DNA from: Mycolicibacterium aurum
GTDB taxonomy: Bacteria; Actinomycetota; Actinomycetes; Mycobacteriales; Mycobacteriaceae
DNA length: 64,000 nt
Assembly: GCA_900078775.1 (NCBI GenBank)
Contig: LT549889.1
Span: 2,418,001 to 2,482,000 of the forward strand
Reading direction: 5' to 3'
Shown: positions 1 to 16,973 of the stretch, piece by piece
Numbering within the stretch: the first letter of the stretch is position 1
How the letters are laid out: the number at the start of each line of letters is the position of its first letter
Notes under the pieces: generated by a model
What the model was told of the DNA's origin: nothing
Databases searched by the model: none
Seen by the model: the letters and a program-made list of their open reading frames with translations, nothing else
Made by a program: the position numbers and the translations under genes

Positions 1-15
1 CCGCGGGCTTAATGT

Positions 16-131
16 GTGTTCGGCGGTGTCCTACTTTTCCACCCTTTTGGGTAGTATCATCGGCGCTGGCAGGCTTAGCTTCCGGGTTCGGGATGGGACC
101 GGGCGTTTCCCTGCCGCTATGGCCGCCGTAA
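16..131 (-). rRNA. rrf: 5S ribosomal RNA
   Basis: The reverse complement begins TTACGGCGGCCATAGCGGCA and ends in CACCGCCGAACAC, the typical actinobacterial 5S sequence, about 116 nt long. It is the last gene of the rRNA operon, about 180 nt downstream of the 23S gene. The ends are estimated from conserved termini and may be off by a few bases. The spacer to 23S (132-311) holds no tRNA or other gene that I can recognise. Confidence 0.95.
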
Positions 132-311
132 CTTTATTCACCCGTTTCTGGGCGCCCCCTACGCGTGGTGGGGGGAAGTGTGTTTTGGTGGTGGAGTGTG
201 TCGTCCCTTGCGGGTCGATACGTGTTCCGTATTTGTGGTGTGGTTGCGGGCGTCGTTTTGGTGTGCGTCTTTTTCTTACACGGTTTTATCTGCTACCCAC
301 TTTTGATGGGT

Positions 312-5355
<5,044 letters not shown>

Positions 5356-5675
5356 CAACCCGACCAAAGTCAGGTGGAATTCGAATCAGAAAAATTCGAC
5401 CAAACAAAAGACACCAAAACTGGCATCAAAAAAACCATCCCCAAGCGGCAGGAAGACGGGGAGTCCCCCACCAAGGATGGCAAAAAAACAACAAACAAAA
5501 ACCACCAAACACACTATTGAGTTCTCAAACAACACGCCCGATTTTTCTGCGCACTAGTTACCCGGCGATTAAGCCGCGTAGGTCCTGCAGGCAGTGAGTT
5601 AGACCCACCTTAGCGGGTTTCCCTCTCGGATTGTCTCGCTCCCCGGCTCTTGTCCGTGTCGCTCTGACTTGGAAT
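5356..5675 (-). other. rRNA operon leader
   Basis: About 320 nt of untranslated leader lie between the promoter and mature 16S. On the minus strand it contains GTTGTTTGAGAACTCAATAG (complement inside 5512-5533), a stretch conserved in mycobacterial rRNA leaders and related to the boxA-type antitermination or RNase III processing signals. The part next to 16S is AT-rich. I see no coding sequence. Confidence 0.75.
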
Positions 5676-5704
5676 AAGTTACGGCAGGGCTAACGGGGAG
5701 TCAA
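5676..5704 (-). promoter_or_regulatory. rrnB promoter (-35 TTGACT, -10 TAACTT)
   Basis: The minus strand reads TTGACT (complement at 5699-5704), a 17-nt spacer, then TAACTT (complement at 5676-5681). This is a good SigA-type promoter in the right place to drive 16S-23S-5S. It lies only about 45 nt downstream of the tyrS stop. That matches the single-promoter rrnB arrangement known from fast-growing mycobacteria, where rrnB follows tyrS and rrnA follows murA. Read-through from tyrS is also possible. Confidence 0.8.
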
Positions 5705-5748
5705 ATCCGCAGGTCAGCGAGACGTTCTCGCAGGTCAGCGGGCCCGCA

Positions 5749-7044
5749 TCAGGACTGCACAGCGGTCCCACGCGCAACTCCGGCAATGTGCCGCTTGCCA
5801 CGTCGCAACACGAGCCATTGATTGTGGAGAAAGTCCGAATCCTGTGCTAGCCACTCGTCGCTTTCGATACGCACGTTGTTCACGTAGGCACCGCCCTCGC
5901 CGACCGTGCGCCGGGCCTCCCCCTTGCTCTTGCACAGGCCGGTGGCCACCAGCAGATCGGTGATCGCGCCGGCGCCGCCCGGCGGCAGCTCCGCGACCTG
6001 GCCATTACTGGCCTCCCGCAATGCGGCGGCCAGCGTCGGCTCATCCAGATCGCCCAGCTCACCCCGGCCGAACAGGGCCTGACTGGCCAGTTCGACGGCA
6101 TCGGTGGCGGCCTGGCCGTGCACCAGGGTGGTCAGTTCGCGGGCCAGCGTGCGCTGCGCGGCACGCTCATGCGGCCGGCTCTCGGTGGCCTCGGCCAGGG
6201 CCGCGATCTCCTCGCGGGTCAGGAAGGTGAACCACTTCAGGTACCCGAGCACATCGGCGTCGGCGGTGTTGAAGAAGTACTGGTACCAGGCATACGGGCT
6301 GGTCAGCTCGGGATCGAGCCAGATGTTGCCCCCGCCGGTGGACTTACCGAACTTCTTACCCTCGGAGTCGGTGACCAGCGGAGTCGTCATCGCGTGCACC
6401 AGTGCACCGCGCTTCTGCCGGACCAACCGCACGCCGGCCACGATGTTGCCCCACTGGTCGGAACCGCCGACCTGCAGACCGCAGCCGTACCGCTCGTGCA
6501 GTTCCACGTAGTCGTTGGCCTGCAGCAGCATGTAGCTGAACTCGGTGTAGGAGATGCCCTCCCCCTCGAGCCGGCGGCGCACCGTGTCGCGGTCCAGCAT
6601 GACGTTGACCGAGAAGTATTTACCCACGTCACGCAGGAATTCGATGGCGGATAGCTCGCCGGTCCAGTTCAGGTTGTTCTCCACGACGGCCCCGGTCGCC
6701 GAGCCGTCGAACTCGACGAACCGTTCCAACTGTCCGCGGATCCGCCCGGCCCAGTCGGCGACCGTGTCGGCGGTCTGCATGGTGCGCTCACCGCTGTCGC
6801 GGGGGTCGCCGATCATCCCGGTGGCCCCGCCGGCCAGCACGATCGGACGATGTCCGGCCTGCTGGAAGCGCCGCAGCGTCAGCAGCGGGACCAGATGGCC
6901 GGCGTGCAGGCTGGGCGCGGTCGGGTCGAAACCGGAATAGACCGTGAGCGGCGCGTCGGCAAGCGCGTCGGCCAGCGCGTCCCGGTCGGTTGACTGCGCG
7001 ATCAGGCCGCGCCATTCCAGCTCGTCGAGGATGTCGGTGCTCAC
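5749..7044 (-). CDS. tyrS: tyrosyl-tRNA synthetase
   Basis: A cytoplasmic class I aminoacyl-tRNA synthetase that charges tRNA-Tyr. The 431-aa protein starts [17 protein letters not shown]. The HIGH motif is seen as HAGH at residues 47-50 and the KMSKS loop as KFGKS near residue 232. A C-terminal S4-like RNA-binding domain (around [13 protein letters not shown]) completes the bacterial TyrRS layout. I chose the GTG at 7042-7044 because the reading frame stays open upstream but homology begins here; an upstream start would overlap mpg. It lies 17 bp downstream of mpg and is followed by the rRNA operon, as in fast-growing mycobacteria. Confidence 0.96.
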   Translation of the reverse strand: MSTDILDELEWRGLIAQSTDRDALADALADAPLTVYSGFDPTAPSLHAGHLVPLLTLRRFQQAGHRPIVLAGGATGMIGDPRDSGERTMQTADTVADWAGRIRGQLERFVEFDGSATGAVVENNLNWTGELSAIEFLRDVGKYFSVNVMLDRDTVRRRLEGEGISYTEFSYMLLQANDYVELHERYGCGLQVGGSDQWGNIVAGVRLVRQKRGALVHAMTTPLVTDSEGKKFGKSTGGGNIWLDPELTSPYAWYQYFFNTADADVLGYLKWFTFLTREEIAALAEATESRPHERAAQRTLARELTTLVHGQAATDAVELASQALFGRGELGDLDEPTLAAALREASNGQVAELPPGGAGAITDLLVATGLCKSKGEARRTVGEGGAYVNNVRIESDEWLAQDSDFLHNQWLVLRRGKRHIAGVARGTAVQS

Positions 7045-7061
7045 CGGACAATCTTCCCGCA

Positions 7062-7673
7062 CTAGTCGCTGGCGCCGGGTGCCGGTGCCCGCGGGCTGCG
7101 CCGGTACGCCGACACCTCCGGCCGGCCGGGCGTCCAGAACCGCCACTGCCGGTCGGCGGCGGTGCTCACCCCCACCCGCGGCCCAGCCAGCGACGAGTTC
7201 TGCGGCCGTAGCTCGAGGCGGATCGGCGAACCGGGATCGAACAGGTCAATCCCGTTGTCGTCCATCGTGATTCCGAGCGCCGAGCACAGATTGCCCGGGC
7301 CCCGGGCGAGCGCCCGCTCCGCCGGCGTGACCCCGCGACGCATTCGGGCCACCGGCTCCCCGTCTTCGATGACGGCCGCCCGCAGCAGCACCGCGGCCGC
7401 GACACCGTCCGGCCCGCAGGCCACATTGGCGCAGACGTGGATGCCATGACTGCGGTAGGTGTACATCCGTCCGGCCGGCCCGAACATCACCGTGTTGCGC
7501 AGCCGCGGCCCACGAAACGAGTGCGAGGACGGGTCCGGCCACGGCCCGTCGGGCGGGCCGCCGTAGGCCTCAACCTCCACGATGGTGGCGCTGACCTCGC
7601 GTCCGTGCAGCCGGGCACCCAGGAGCCGACGGGCCGCCACGACCGGGTCGGTCGTCAGCTGCTCCGGGCCCAA
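7062..7673 (-). CDS. mpg: 3-methyladenine DNA glycosylase (AAG/MPG family)
   Basis: A base-excision repair glycosylase of the eukaryotic-type AAG fold, which removes alkylated purines. The 203-aa product matches the M. tuberculosis Rv1688 protein in length and along its whole sequence as I remember it. The VVEVEAYGG block carries the catalytic Glu region, followed by [15 protein letters not shown] and [10 protein letters not shown]. No ATG or GTG fits the conserved N-terminus. The TTG at 7671-7673 gives an N-terminus that aligns exactly with Rv1688 (ELxxDPVxAAxRLLGA). The neighbours are a Trm112-like gene upstream and tyrS downstream, so it is probably co-transcribed with both. Confidence 0.92.
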   Translation of the reverse strand: MGPEQLTTDPVVAARRLLGARLHGREVSATIVEVEAYGGPPDGPWPDPSSHSFRGPRLRNTVMFGPAGRMYTYRSHGIHVCANVACGPDGVAAAVLLRAAVIEDGEPVARMRRGVTPAERALARGPGNLCSALGITMDDNGIDLFDPGSPIRLELRPQNSSLAGPRVGVSTAADRQWRFWTPGRPEVSAYRRSPRAPAPGASD

Positions 7674-7689
7674 GGTTCTGACGGGACCG

Positions 7690-7902
7690 CTATCCGGCCT
7701 GCGCCGAACCGAGCAACCGCTCGTGCTCGGCGTCGTCGGTGACGGCCACCGCCTCGTCGACGAGCAGCACCGGGATGCCGTCGACGATCGGATAGGCACG
7801 CCGCAACCGCGGGTTGTAGAGGCATTCGCCCGCGATGTACTCCAGGGGCCCGCGGTCCTCGGGGCACACCAGGATGTCGAGCAGCTTGGCGTCCAGGGTC
7901 AT
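7690..7902 (-). CDS. Trm112-family small protein (Rv1684-like)
   Basis: A 70-aa protein beginning [20 protein letters not shown], typical of the Trm112/YcaR family of small, often zinc-binding proteins that act as partners of methyltransferases or lipid A enzymes. Only two cysteines are visible (in LVCP and GECLY), so the full four-Cys zinc site is not present. The ATG at 7902 is 4 bp after the stop of the upstream secreted-protein gene. An alternative upstream start at 7938 would overlap that gene and adds residues unlike the family. The partner protein is unknown. Confidence 0.8.
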   Translation of the reverse strand: MTLDAKLLDILVCPEDRGPLEYIAGECLYNPRLRRAYPIVDGIPVLLVDEAVAVTDDAEHERLLGSAQAG

Positions 7903-7906
7903 CCGC

Positions 7907-8434
7907 TCAGCGACCGGGCATTCCGAAGATCGAGTCACCCTGCATCGGGTTGCCCGGTCCCCATCCGCCGGGCGTACCCATCTGCTGGCCGGGGCTGGTC
8001 GCCGGGCCGATCGGGCCCTGCTGCGGCGGCGCCTGGCTCGACATCTGCGCCAGCGTGCGGCGCTGGAAGGACAGGGTGGCCTGCAGCGCGTCGATCAGCG
8101 GCTTCTGGTTGGGCCGGGCGTTGAGGCCGTCGAGCAGGGCCTGCGAGTTGGCCGGCGACGGACGGATGCCGCGCTGGCGCAGGCTCATCACCTGCTCGAT
8201 GAGCTTGGAGACCTGACCGCCACCGCTGCCGGTCTGGTACTGGTCGGAGATCATCACCAGCACCTGATCCGGCGACACCCGCTGCTGCGGTTGCTCCGCG
8301 GCGGCGTTGGTTTCCGGGTCCGCGGCGGCCGTCGGTGCGACAGTCCCTCCGAGGCCCGCGGCCGCGATGCCCACCAGGGCGCCAGCAGCCCATCGGCGCA
8401 GGTTAATGCCGGTTGCGGCGTTCTCCGTCGTCAT
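7907..8434 (-). CDS. secreted hypothetical protein, Gln/Pro-rich
   Basis: A 175-aa protein of unknown function. The N-terminus has paired arginines (NLRRW), a hydrophobic segment at residues 15-36, and an Ala-rich cleavage region ending TAAADPE, so it is probably exported. The middle (about residues 50-130) is predicted helical (QVSKLIEQVMSLRQRG, LIDALQATLSFQRRTLAQM). The C-terminal third is low-complexity, rich in Q, P and G. It lies between the lipase/acyl-CoA-synthetase fusion and the Trm112-like gene on the same strand. I do not recognise a named domain. Confidence 0.75.
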   Translation of the reverse strand: MTTENAATGINLRRWAAGALVGIAAAGLGGTVAPTAAADPETNAAAEQPQQRVSPDQVLVMISDQYQTGSGGGQVSKLIEQVMSLRQRGIRPSPANSQALLDGLNARPNQKPLIDALQATLSFQRRTLAQMSSQAPPQQGPIGPATSPGQQMGTPGGWGPGNPMQGDSIFGMPGR

Positions 8435-8489
8435 CTCAACCTCTCCATTGCCTTCCCCGGGAGCCTAACAGTGCGCCCGCCGCCGGGCA

Positions 8490-11468
8490 TCACGACCGAC
8501 TGCCCAGGATCTCGGCGCGCACAGCCGCGGTCATGCGCCTGTACTGCTTGGTATCGGTGTCCAGGTACCAGGCGTTACGCGAGGACTTCGGCACGCCCGC
8601 GGCCCGCAGCGGCGCGATCTCGGGGCGGTAGGTCGCACCGAGCGTCATGGTCGGGGCCACGTAGACGACGGCCGGGCCGATGCCGGCCGGCAGGTTCGCC
8701 AACGCCTCGTTGAGCTCGGCGCTGGGCAGGCTGCCGCCCGGGCACAGCGTCACCGCCGTGACGACCAGTGGTCTGCCCTGCACGTCGAGGCTGTAGGTGA
8801 CGGCCAGATCGACCGCGCCGGCCCGGCTCACCGCATCGTTGACCGCGGCGGTGAACACCGGCCCGTTGGGCGTCCGGATCACCGAGCTCCGGTTGTCGAC
8901 GAGCCAGAAGTCGCCGTCCTCGTCGCGGCGGAAGAGCTGCTCGGTGGACACCCACGTGTCGGCGGGGGCGAACACACCACGCTTGACCGTGGCGGTCGGG
9001 TCCACCGGCCCGCGGGGGCGGGCCAGCAGCAGTCCCACTTCCCCGGCCTCGGCACGCCGGACGAATCCGTTCTCGTCCTCCAGGATCAGATCGTCGTCGA
9101 CGTCGTAGGCCGCCAGCGCCAGATACGGTCCGCCCGGCACGGGGCGGCCCTTGCTGCCGATCTTGGCGCCCGCCACGTTCGACAACACGGCCTGCCCGTC
9201 GGTGGTCGCGAAGAACTCGACCACCCGGGCCGGCGCGAACACCTCGACGACCCGGCGCCACAGCCCGGTCGGCATGCCGGCGCCGATGAACAGCCGCACC
9301 GAGTGGCTGCCCGACACCGAGAACGCCGGATCGTCGATGACCTCCCGGAGCATCGCCCAGGTGTAGGACACCACCGTCACCCCGTACTGGCGGATCTCCT
9401 GCATGAAGCGGCCGGGTTCCAGACCGCGGGACAAAGCGATGCGGGCACCGCCGACCACCGCGCCGCCCAGGCTCACCAACAGGCCGGACGGATGGTGCAG
9501 CGGGGTCAGGCAGTACAGCGTGTCGCGGTTGCCGAGGTTGGCCGCCGAGGCGGTGCCCAGCGCGGACAGCGCCCACCGGTAGTTGGTGATCTGGCGGGCC
9601 ACGAGCTCACCGTTGATGCTCGCGAAGGCCACGTAGGCGAGGTCGCGGGCGAAGCCCGGGTTCGGGCGGTACCAGCCGGGCAGGTCGACCCGGTCGGGGT
9701 CGATCTGCTCCATGTCCACCACCGGGGCGGCGTCGGCCTCGTCGGGCAGATCCAGGTCGCGGGATTCGCCGCCGCCGAGCACCAGCACCCGGCGGCCGAG
9801 TGCGCGGGCCGCCTCCAGGTTGACCGGGTCGGCGATGATCTCGACGACGCCGCCGAGCCGGGCGGCCTGGGCCAGGTCGGCGTCCGGGGGCATCAGCACC
9901 GCCACCGCGCCGAGCCGGGACAGCGCGGCGATGGCCACCAGCGCGCTGGGCCGGGTCTCCATCAGCACGCCGACCCGGACCCCTTGCCGCACACCAACTT
10001 CGATCAGGCCGCGCACCACGTTGTTGACGCGCCGGTCCACCGCCTCGTAGGTGTGTACGCGGCCGTCGAACAGCAGGAACTCGCCGGCGGGATGGTTCTG
10101 GGCCTGCTCGGTCATCACGCGTCCGAGCGAGATCCGGGTGTGATCGTTGATCTGCCCGAGGCGGGTCAACCGCGGCAGCGTGCGGGCGGTCTCCACGATC
10201 AGGGTGCGGGCCGACTTGTTGGTGGCCACCACCGCGTCCGCTGCCGAGCGGGCCAGGTCGAACGCCATCTCCGAGGCGGCCGCCGCCCCGTGCGCCACCC
10301 GGGAGGTGAGCGCCGGGCCACCGTCGGCGGATTCGTCGGGCTGGTCGACCATCCGGACGACATCCCCGGGCAGCGAGCCCTCGCCGTTGCGCCACTTGAT
10401 CCAGGACGCCACCGTCGGCCAGGTCTGGGAAGCCGCCTTGGACCCGACGACCAGACCGAAATGCCCGGCCCGGATCAGGTACTCGTAGGTGTCCGCCTGC
10501 GGCGCGGCGGCCCGGATGCCGCGCACCGAGGCCGGCTGGCCGATGTCGTCGACCTCGCCGATGACGGCGAGCACCGGGCAGGTGATGTCGGCGAGCGTGA
10601 CCAGTTCCCCGCGGATGGAGAAACCACCGGACATCATCCGGTTGTGCGCGATGAACTGTTTGAGCAGTTCCGAGACCGCCGGGCCGGACCAGGCGATCCA
10701 CCCCTCAGAATCCAGGAAGCGGCGCTGCTGTTCGCGCGGTAGCAGCGCATCGCGGTCGTGCAGCTGGCGCAGGAAGTCCAGCCGCGCCTGCGCCGTCTTG
10801 AGCGGGTCGAGCATCTGGAAACCGGTGCGCGCCAACCAACCCGGGATATCGATGCGGGAGAACACGTGGTCGGCCATGAAGTTGGCGGCCACCGCGCCGA
10901 CGTTGGGCGGGATGCCCAGCGGCAGGGCGGCCAGTGTGTCGACCGGGGAGCCGAACGCGACGATGCTGGCCAGATCCTTGGACCGCCGATACGCCGCGGT
11001 CTGGTAGCAGAACATGCCGCCCTGGGAGTAGCCGGCCAGGTGCACGTCGGCCCCGGTGACCGTCTTGACGGTGTCTATGGCCTCGCTGAGCGCGACGACG
11101 TGGTCGGCGAGGTTGCGCTGCATGCCGCCCTCGACCTGATCCGGTGAACCGAAGTCGATGACCCAGGGGTCCAGGCCGGCGGCGTGCAGGATGCCCACGG
11201 CACCGTCCTCGCGGGTGACGTCCCACATGTCGGCCGACATCATCATCGGGTGCACCATCAGCACCGGCGGCCCGGGCGGGGTCGAGCCGGGCCGGGTGTC
11301 CGGCGGGAAATACCGGCGCAGCCGGTACATCGGCACGCTCTCGATGATCTGGAAGGGCGAAGGGACCGCACCCGTCTCAAGGCCGCCGTAGCGCAGAACT
11401 TCGATGCCGTTCTGCGCGGTGGCCAACAAACGGCCCACCGGCCCGGTGATCGACGAGAAATCCGCCAA
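8490..11468 (-). CDS. lipase/esterase - acyl-CoA synthetase fusion (Rv1683-like)
   Basis: A 992-aa two-domain protein. Residues 1-370 form an alpha/beta-hydrolase resembling PhaC-type or lipase enzymes, with a likely triad of Ser148 (GYSQGG), Asp307 (IGEVDD) and His336 (RAGHFG). Residues about 440-992 resemble an AMP-binding acyl-CoA synthetase, but the usual phosphate loop is degenerate (AFASINGELVARQ, residues 614-626). This matches M. tuberculosis Rv1683 in size and order; the suggested role is in storage-lipid or fatty-acid handling. I chose the TTG at 11466-11468 because AGGGGAG lies upstream and LADFSSITGPVGRLL matches the family N-terminus. It diverges from the ABC-F gene. Confidence 0.88.
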   Translation of the reverse strand: MADFSSITGPVGRLLATAQNGIEVLRYGGLETGAVPSPFQIIESVPMYRLRRYFPPDTRPGSTPPGPPVLMVHPMMMSADMWDVTREDGAVGILHAAGLDPWVIDFGSPDQVEGGMQRNLADHVVALSEAIDTVKTVTGADVHLAGYSQGGMFCYQTAAYRRSKDLASIVAFGSPVDTLAALPLGIPPNVGAVAANFMADHVFSRIDIPGWLARTGFQMLDPLKTAQARLDFLRQLHDRDALLPREQQRRFLDSEGWIAWSGPAVSELLKQFIAHNRMMSGGFSIRGELVTLADITCPVLAVIGEVDDIGQPASVRGIRAAAPQADTYEYLIRAGHFGLVVGSKAASQTWPTVASWIKWRNGEGSLPGDVVRMVDQPDESADGGPALTSRVAHGAAAASEMAFDLARSAADAVVATNKSARTLIVETARTLPRLTRLGQINDHTRISLGRVMTEQAQNHPAGEFLLFDGRVHTYEAVDRRVNNVVRGLIEVGVRQGVRVGVLMETRPSALVAIAALSRLGAVAVLMPPDADLAQAARLGGVVEIIADPVNLEAARALGRRVLVLGGGESRDLDLPDEADAAPVVDMEQIDPDRVDLPGWYRPNPGFARDLAYVAFASINGELVARQITNYRWALSALGTASAANLGNRDTLYCLTPLHHPSGLLVSLGGAVVGGARIALSRGLEPGRFMQEIRQYGVTVVSYTWAMLREVIDDPAFSVSGSHSVRLFIGAGMPTGLWRRVVEVFAPARVVEFFATTDGQAVLSNVAGAKIGSKGRPVPGGPYLALAAYDVDDDLILEDENGFVRRAEAGEVGLLLARPRGPVDPTATVKRGVFAPADTWVSTEQLFRRDEDGDFWLVDNRSSVIRTPNGPVFTAAVNDAVSRAGAVDLAVTYSLDVQGRPLVVTAVTLCPGGSLPSAELNEALANLPAGIGPAVVYVAPTMTLGATYRPEIAPLRAAGVPKSSRNAWYLDTDTKQYRRMTAAVRAEILGSRS

Positions 11469-11594
11469 TGCGCTCCCCTGCCTATGAGACTCCAGATCCC
11501 CGATTGCCCCGACATCATGGCACAGCGTCGCTGGTCGGCCCCCGCTAATGTCCGTGGCGAACGTCCGCTGCGATTCGCCTAGCCTGGTGTGGAC

Positions 11595-13391
11595 ATGGCG
11601 CATCTTCTCGGGGCCGAAGCCCTCCATCTGCAATACCCGACCAAAGTGGTTTTCGATTCGGTCTCACTCGGTGTGAACGAGGGTGACCGCATCGGCATCG
11701 TCGGCCGCAACGGCGATGGGAAATCGAGTCTGCTGGCGATGCTGGCGGGCCGGCTCACCCCCGACTCCGGGCGGGTGACCGTGCGCGGCGGGGTCCGCGT
11801 CGGCGTGCTCGACCAGGCCGACACCCTCGATCCCGCGCACACCGTCGGCTACGCGGTGGTCGGCGATGTGCCCGAACACGAGTGGGCCGGCGATCCGCGC
11901 GGCCGCGACGTCATCGCCGGGCTGCTCGGCGGTCTGGACTGGGATGCGGTGGTGGGCACCCTGTCCGGTGGGCAGCGCCGCCGGGTCGCGCTGGCCAAGC
12001 TGCTGGCCGACGACCACGATGTGCTGGCCCTCGACGAGCCCACCAACCACCTCGATGTCGAGGCCATCACCTGGTTGGCCGAGCACCTCAAGCGGCGCTG
12101 GTCGGCGACGGCGGGCGGGCTGCTGGTGGTCACCCACGACCGCTGGTTCCTCGACGAGGTGTGCACCGTGACCTGGGAGGTGCACGACCGCATCGTCGAA
12201 CCGTTCGACGGCGGGTACGCCGCCTACATCCTGCAGCGGGTGGAACGCGACCGGCAGGCCGCCTCCAGCGAGGCCCGCCGGCAGAACCTGGCCCGCAAGG
12301 AGCTGGCCTGGCTGCGCCGCGGCGCCCCGGCGCGCACCTCGAAACCGAAGTTCCGGATCGACGCCGCCAACGCGCTGATCGCCGACGTCCCCGAGATCCG
12401 GGACAAGGTGGAACTGCAGTCCCTGGCGGTGACCCGACTCGGTAAGCAGGTCGTCGACCTGCTCGACGTGACGGTGCGCTACGACGACCGCGAGGTGCTG
12501 CACGACGTCGAATGGCGGATCGCCCCCGGCGAGCGCACCGGCATCCTCGGCGTCAACGGCGCAGGCAAGTCGACGCTGCTCGGGCTGATCGACGGCTCGG
12601 TGCAGCCCAGCGAGGGCCGGGTCAAGCACGGCAAGACGGTGCAGATCGCCACCCTGACCCAGGGCGTCGACGCGCTGTCCGATCATCTCGACGAGCCCGT
12701 GCGGGTGGTGCTGAGCCGACTGGCCACCACCTACACCTTCGGGGCCGGGTCCAAGGCCCAGGAACTCACCCCCGGCCAGCTGCTGGAGCGTCTCGGCTTC
12801 GCCAGCGCGCAGCTGTCCACCCCGGTCAAGGATCTCTCCGGTGGGCAGTTGCGCCGGCTGCAGCTGCTGCTGATCCTGCTCGGTCAGCCCAATGTGCTGA
12901 TCCTGGACGAGCCGACCAACGACCTGGACACCGACATGCTGGCCGCGATGGAGGATCTGCTGGACTCCTGGCCGGGCACCCTGATCGTGGTCAGCCACGA
13001 CCGCTACTTCCTGGAGCGGGTCACCGATCAGCAGTTCGGGATCCTCGGCGGCCGGTTGCGGCATCTACCCGGTGGGGTCGACGAGTACCTGCGGCTGCGG
13101 GCCGCGCACGCCGCCGAGACCGGACCGGCCCCCGCGGCCACCGCCACCGCCGACGAGTCGGCCGGGTTGTCCGGGGCCGAGCTGCGGACCGCGCAGAAGG
13201 AGGTCGCCGCGCTGGAACGGCGGCTGGAGAAGCTGCAGGCCCAGATCGACGCGTCCCGCACCGCGCTGGCCGATCACGACCAGTCCGACTTCGAGGGGTT
13301 GGCCACCAAGGTCGCCACGATCCGTGCGATGGAGGATGAGGTCGTCGAGGTGGAGGGCCGCTGGTTCGAGCTGAGCGAGCGGATCGACTAG
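11595..13391 (+). CDS. ABC-F family ATPase (Uup/macrolide-type)
   Basis: A cytoplasmic protein of 598 aa with two ABC ATPase domains and no membrane segment. ABC-F proteins act on the ribosome. Walker A motifs are GRNGDGKSS and GVNGAGKST; signature motifs are LSGGQRRRVALAK and LSGGQLRRLQLL; Walker B motifs are LALDEPTNHLD and LILDEPTNDLD. A charged coiled coil of about 75 residues closes the protein, as in Uup. It resembles the M. tuberculosis Rv1668c/Rv1667c pair, which is split there but intact here. The ATG at 11595 is favoured; a GTG two codons upstream is possible. Both have weak ribosome-binding sites. Confidence 0.9.
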   Translation: MAHLLGAEALHLQYPTKVVFDSVSLGVNEGDRIGIVGRNGDGKSSLLAMLAGRLTPDSGRVTVRGGVRVGVLDQADTLDPAHTVGYAVVGDVPEHEWAGDPRGRDVIAGLLGGLDWDAVVGTLSGGQRRRVALAKLLADDHDVLALDEPTNHLDVEAITWLAEHLKRRWSATAGGLLVVTHDRWFLDEVCTVTWEVHDRIVEPFDGGYAAYILQRVERDRQAASSEARRQNLARKELAWLRRGAPARTSKPKFRIDAANALIADVPEIRDKVELQSLAVTRLGKQVVDLLDVTVRYDDREVLHDVEWRIAPGERTGILGVNGAGKSTLLGLIDGSVQPSEGRVKHGKTVQIATLTQGVDALSDHLDEPVRVVLSRLATTYTFGAGSKAQELTPGQLLERLGFASAQLSTPVKDLSGGQLRRLQLLLILLGQPNVLILDEPTNDLDTDMLAAMEDLLDSWPGTLIVVSHDRYFLERVTDQQFGILGGRLRHLPGGVDEYLRLRAAHAAETGPAPAATATADESAGLSGAELRTAQKEVAALERRLEKLQAQIDASRTALADHDQSDFEGLATKVATIRAMEDEVVEVEGRWFELSERID

Positions 13392-13431
13392 GTCTGCGCC
13401 GTCGGCTGCACCGATGAAGCGCCGGACCGGC

Positions 13432-14303
13432 TCAGCCGAAGATCGAGCGCAGGAAGGCGAGCTGGTCGGCGACCACCGCGGTGCGGAGTTGCCCACGGTA
13501 GAAGTCGAAATGGGTAAGCGGGTATTCGCGCAGCCGGCCCGCGGTAGGGCCGCGGCCAGTGCCCGTGCGGCCTGCGGAGTCGACTCGACATCGCGGGTAC
13601 CGATGCAGACCAGGGCTGGGCACCGGACCCGGACGGCGTGCTCGGCGGGGCGGTAGCGCATCATCTCGATGAGTGCGCGCGGGGCGACCTGATTGCGCCA
13701 GGTGGCGCTGTCCATCCCGGCGATCACCTCTAGGGCATCCGGGCCGGTCATCACGGCCAGTTCGCCGGCCGCGCCGACGGCCGGGATGTAGCGCGGGGAT
13801 CGGTGCAGCGCGGCGCGGCACCGGTCCTCGGCCATCGCGGCGAGCAGGCGCAGCGTGGAGAACGCCGAGCGGCCCTGGACGCGGCGCGGGAATCCGTTGA
13901 ACGGGATCTGGGCGATGACTGCCGCGATGCGCTCATCGCGGGCCGCCGCCACGACGACGTGCCCGCCGCCGAGCGAGGTGCCCCACAACACGATCCGGTC
14001 CGGGTCGACGTGCGGCAGTGCGCGGGCGCAGTCGACCGCGGCCGCGATGTCGGCGAGCTCGGCCTCGATACCGACCAGCTGCCGGGGCCGGCCGTCGCTC
14101 TCCCCGAAGTTGCGGTAGTCGAAGGTGAAGGCGTGCACGCCGCCGGCCGCGAAATCGGCGGCGGTGGCGGTCACCGCCGGAGTGTCCTGAGTGCCGCCGA
14201 ATCCGTTGCACAACACCACGCACGGGGCCGGGACACTGCCCGCACTGCGCAGATAGCCGACACAGCGCACACCGTCCGAGCTGAACTCGACCCGCCGCGC
14301 CAT
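13432..14303 (-). pseudogene. alpha/beta hydrolase, frameshifted near codon 257
   Basis: From the ATG at 14303, about 257 codons encode an alpha/beta hydrolase with nucleophile Ser110 (WGTSLGGG) and a likely acid Asp238 (GTRDVE). After LPRAG the homology jumps to the other frame, which encodes REYPLTHFDFYRGQLR and ends at 13432, supplying the missing catalytic His (THFDF). The downstream frame begins one base early, so one base appears lost in the GC run at 13533-13541. Read without correction, the first frame runs on antisense into the ABC-F gene and lacks the His. It may be a true pseudogene or a sequencing error. It starts 7 bp after the argH stop, at the end of the arg cluster. Confidence 0.85.
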
Positions 14304-14310
14304 ACCCGGG

Positions 14311-16947
<2,637 letters not shown>

Positions 16948-16973
16948 GAAAGATCTCCCTTTTCTAGAACTGC

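Noticed and set aside
5705..5748. A second rRNA promoter
   Set aside because: Only the TTGACT/TAACTT pair has good spacing. The remaining sequence before tyrS is too short and has no other match.
13065..13431. Extension of the hydrolase frame antisense to the ABC-F gene
   Set aside because: After the frameshift the first frame has no homology. It only continues because the opposite strand codes for ABC-F.
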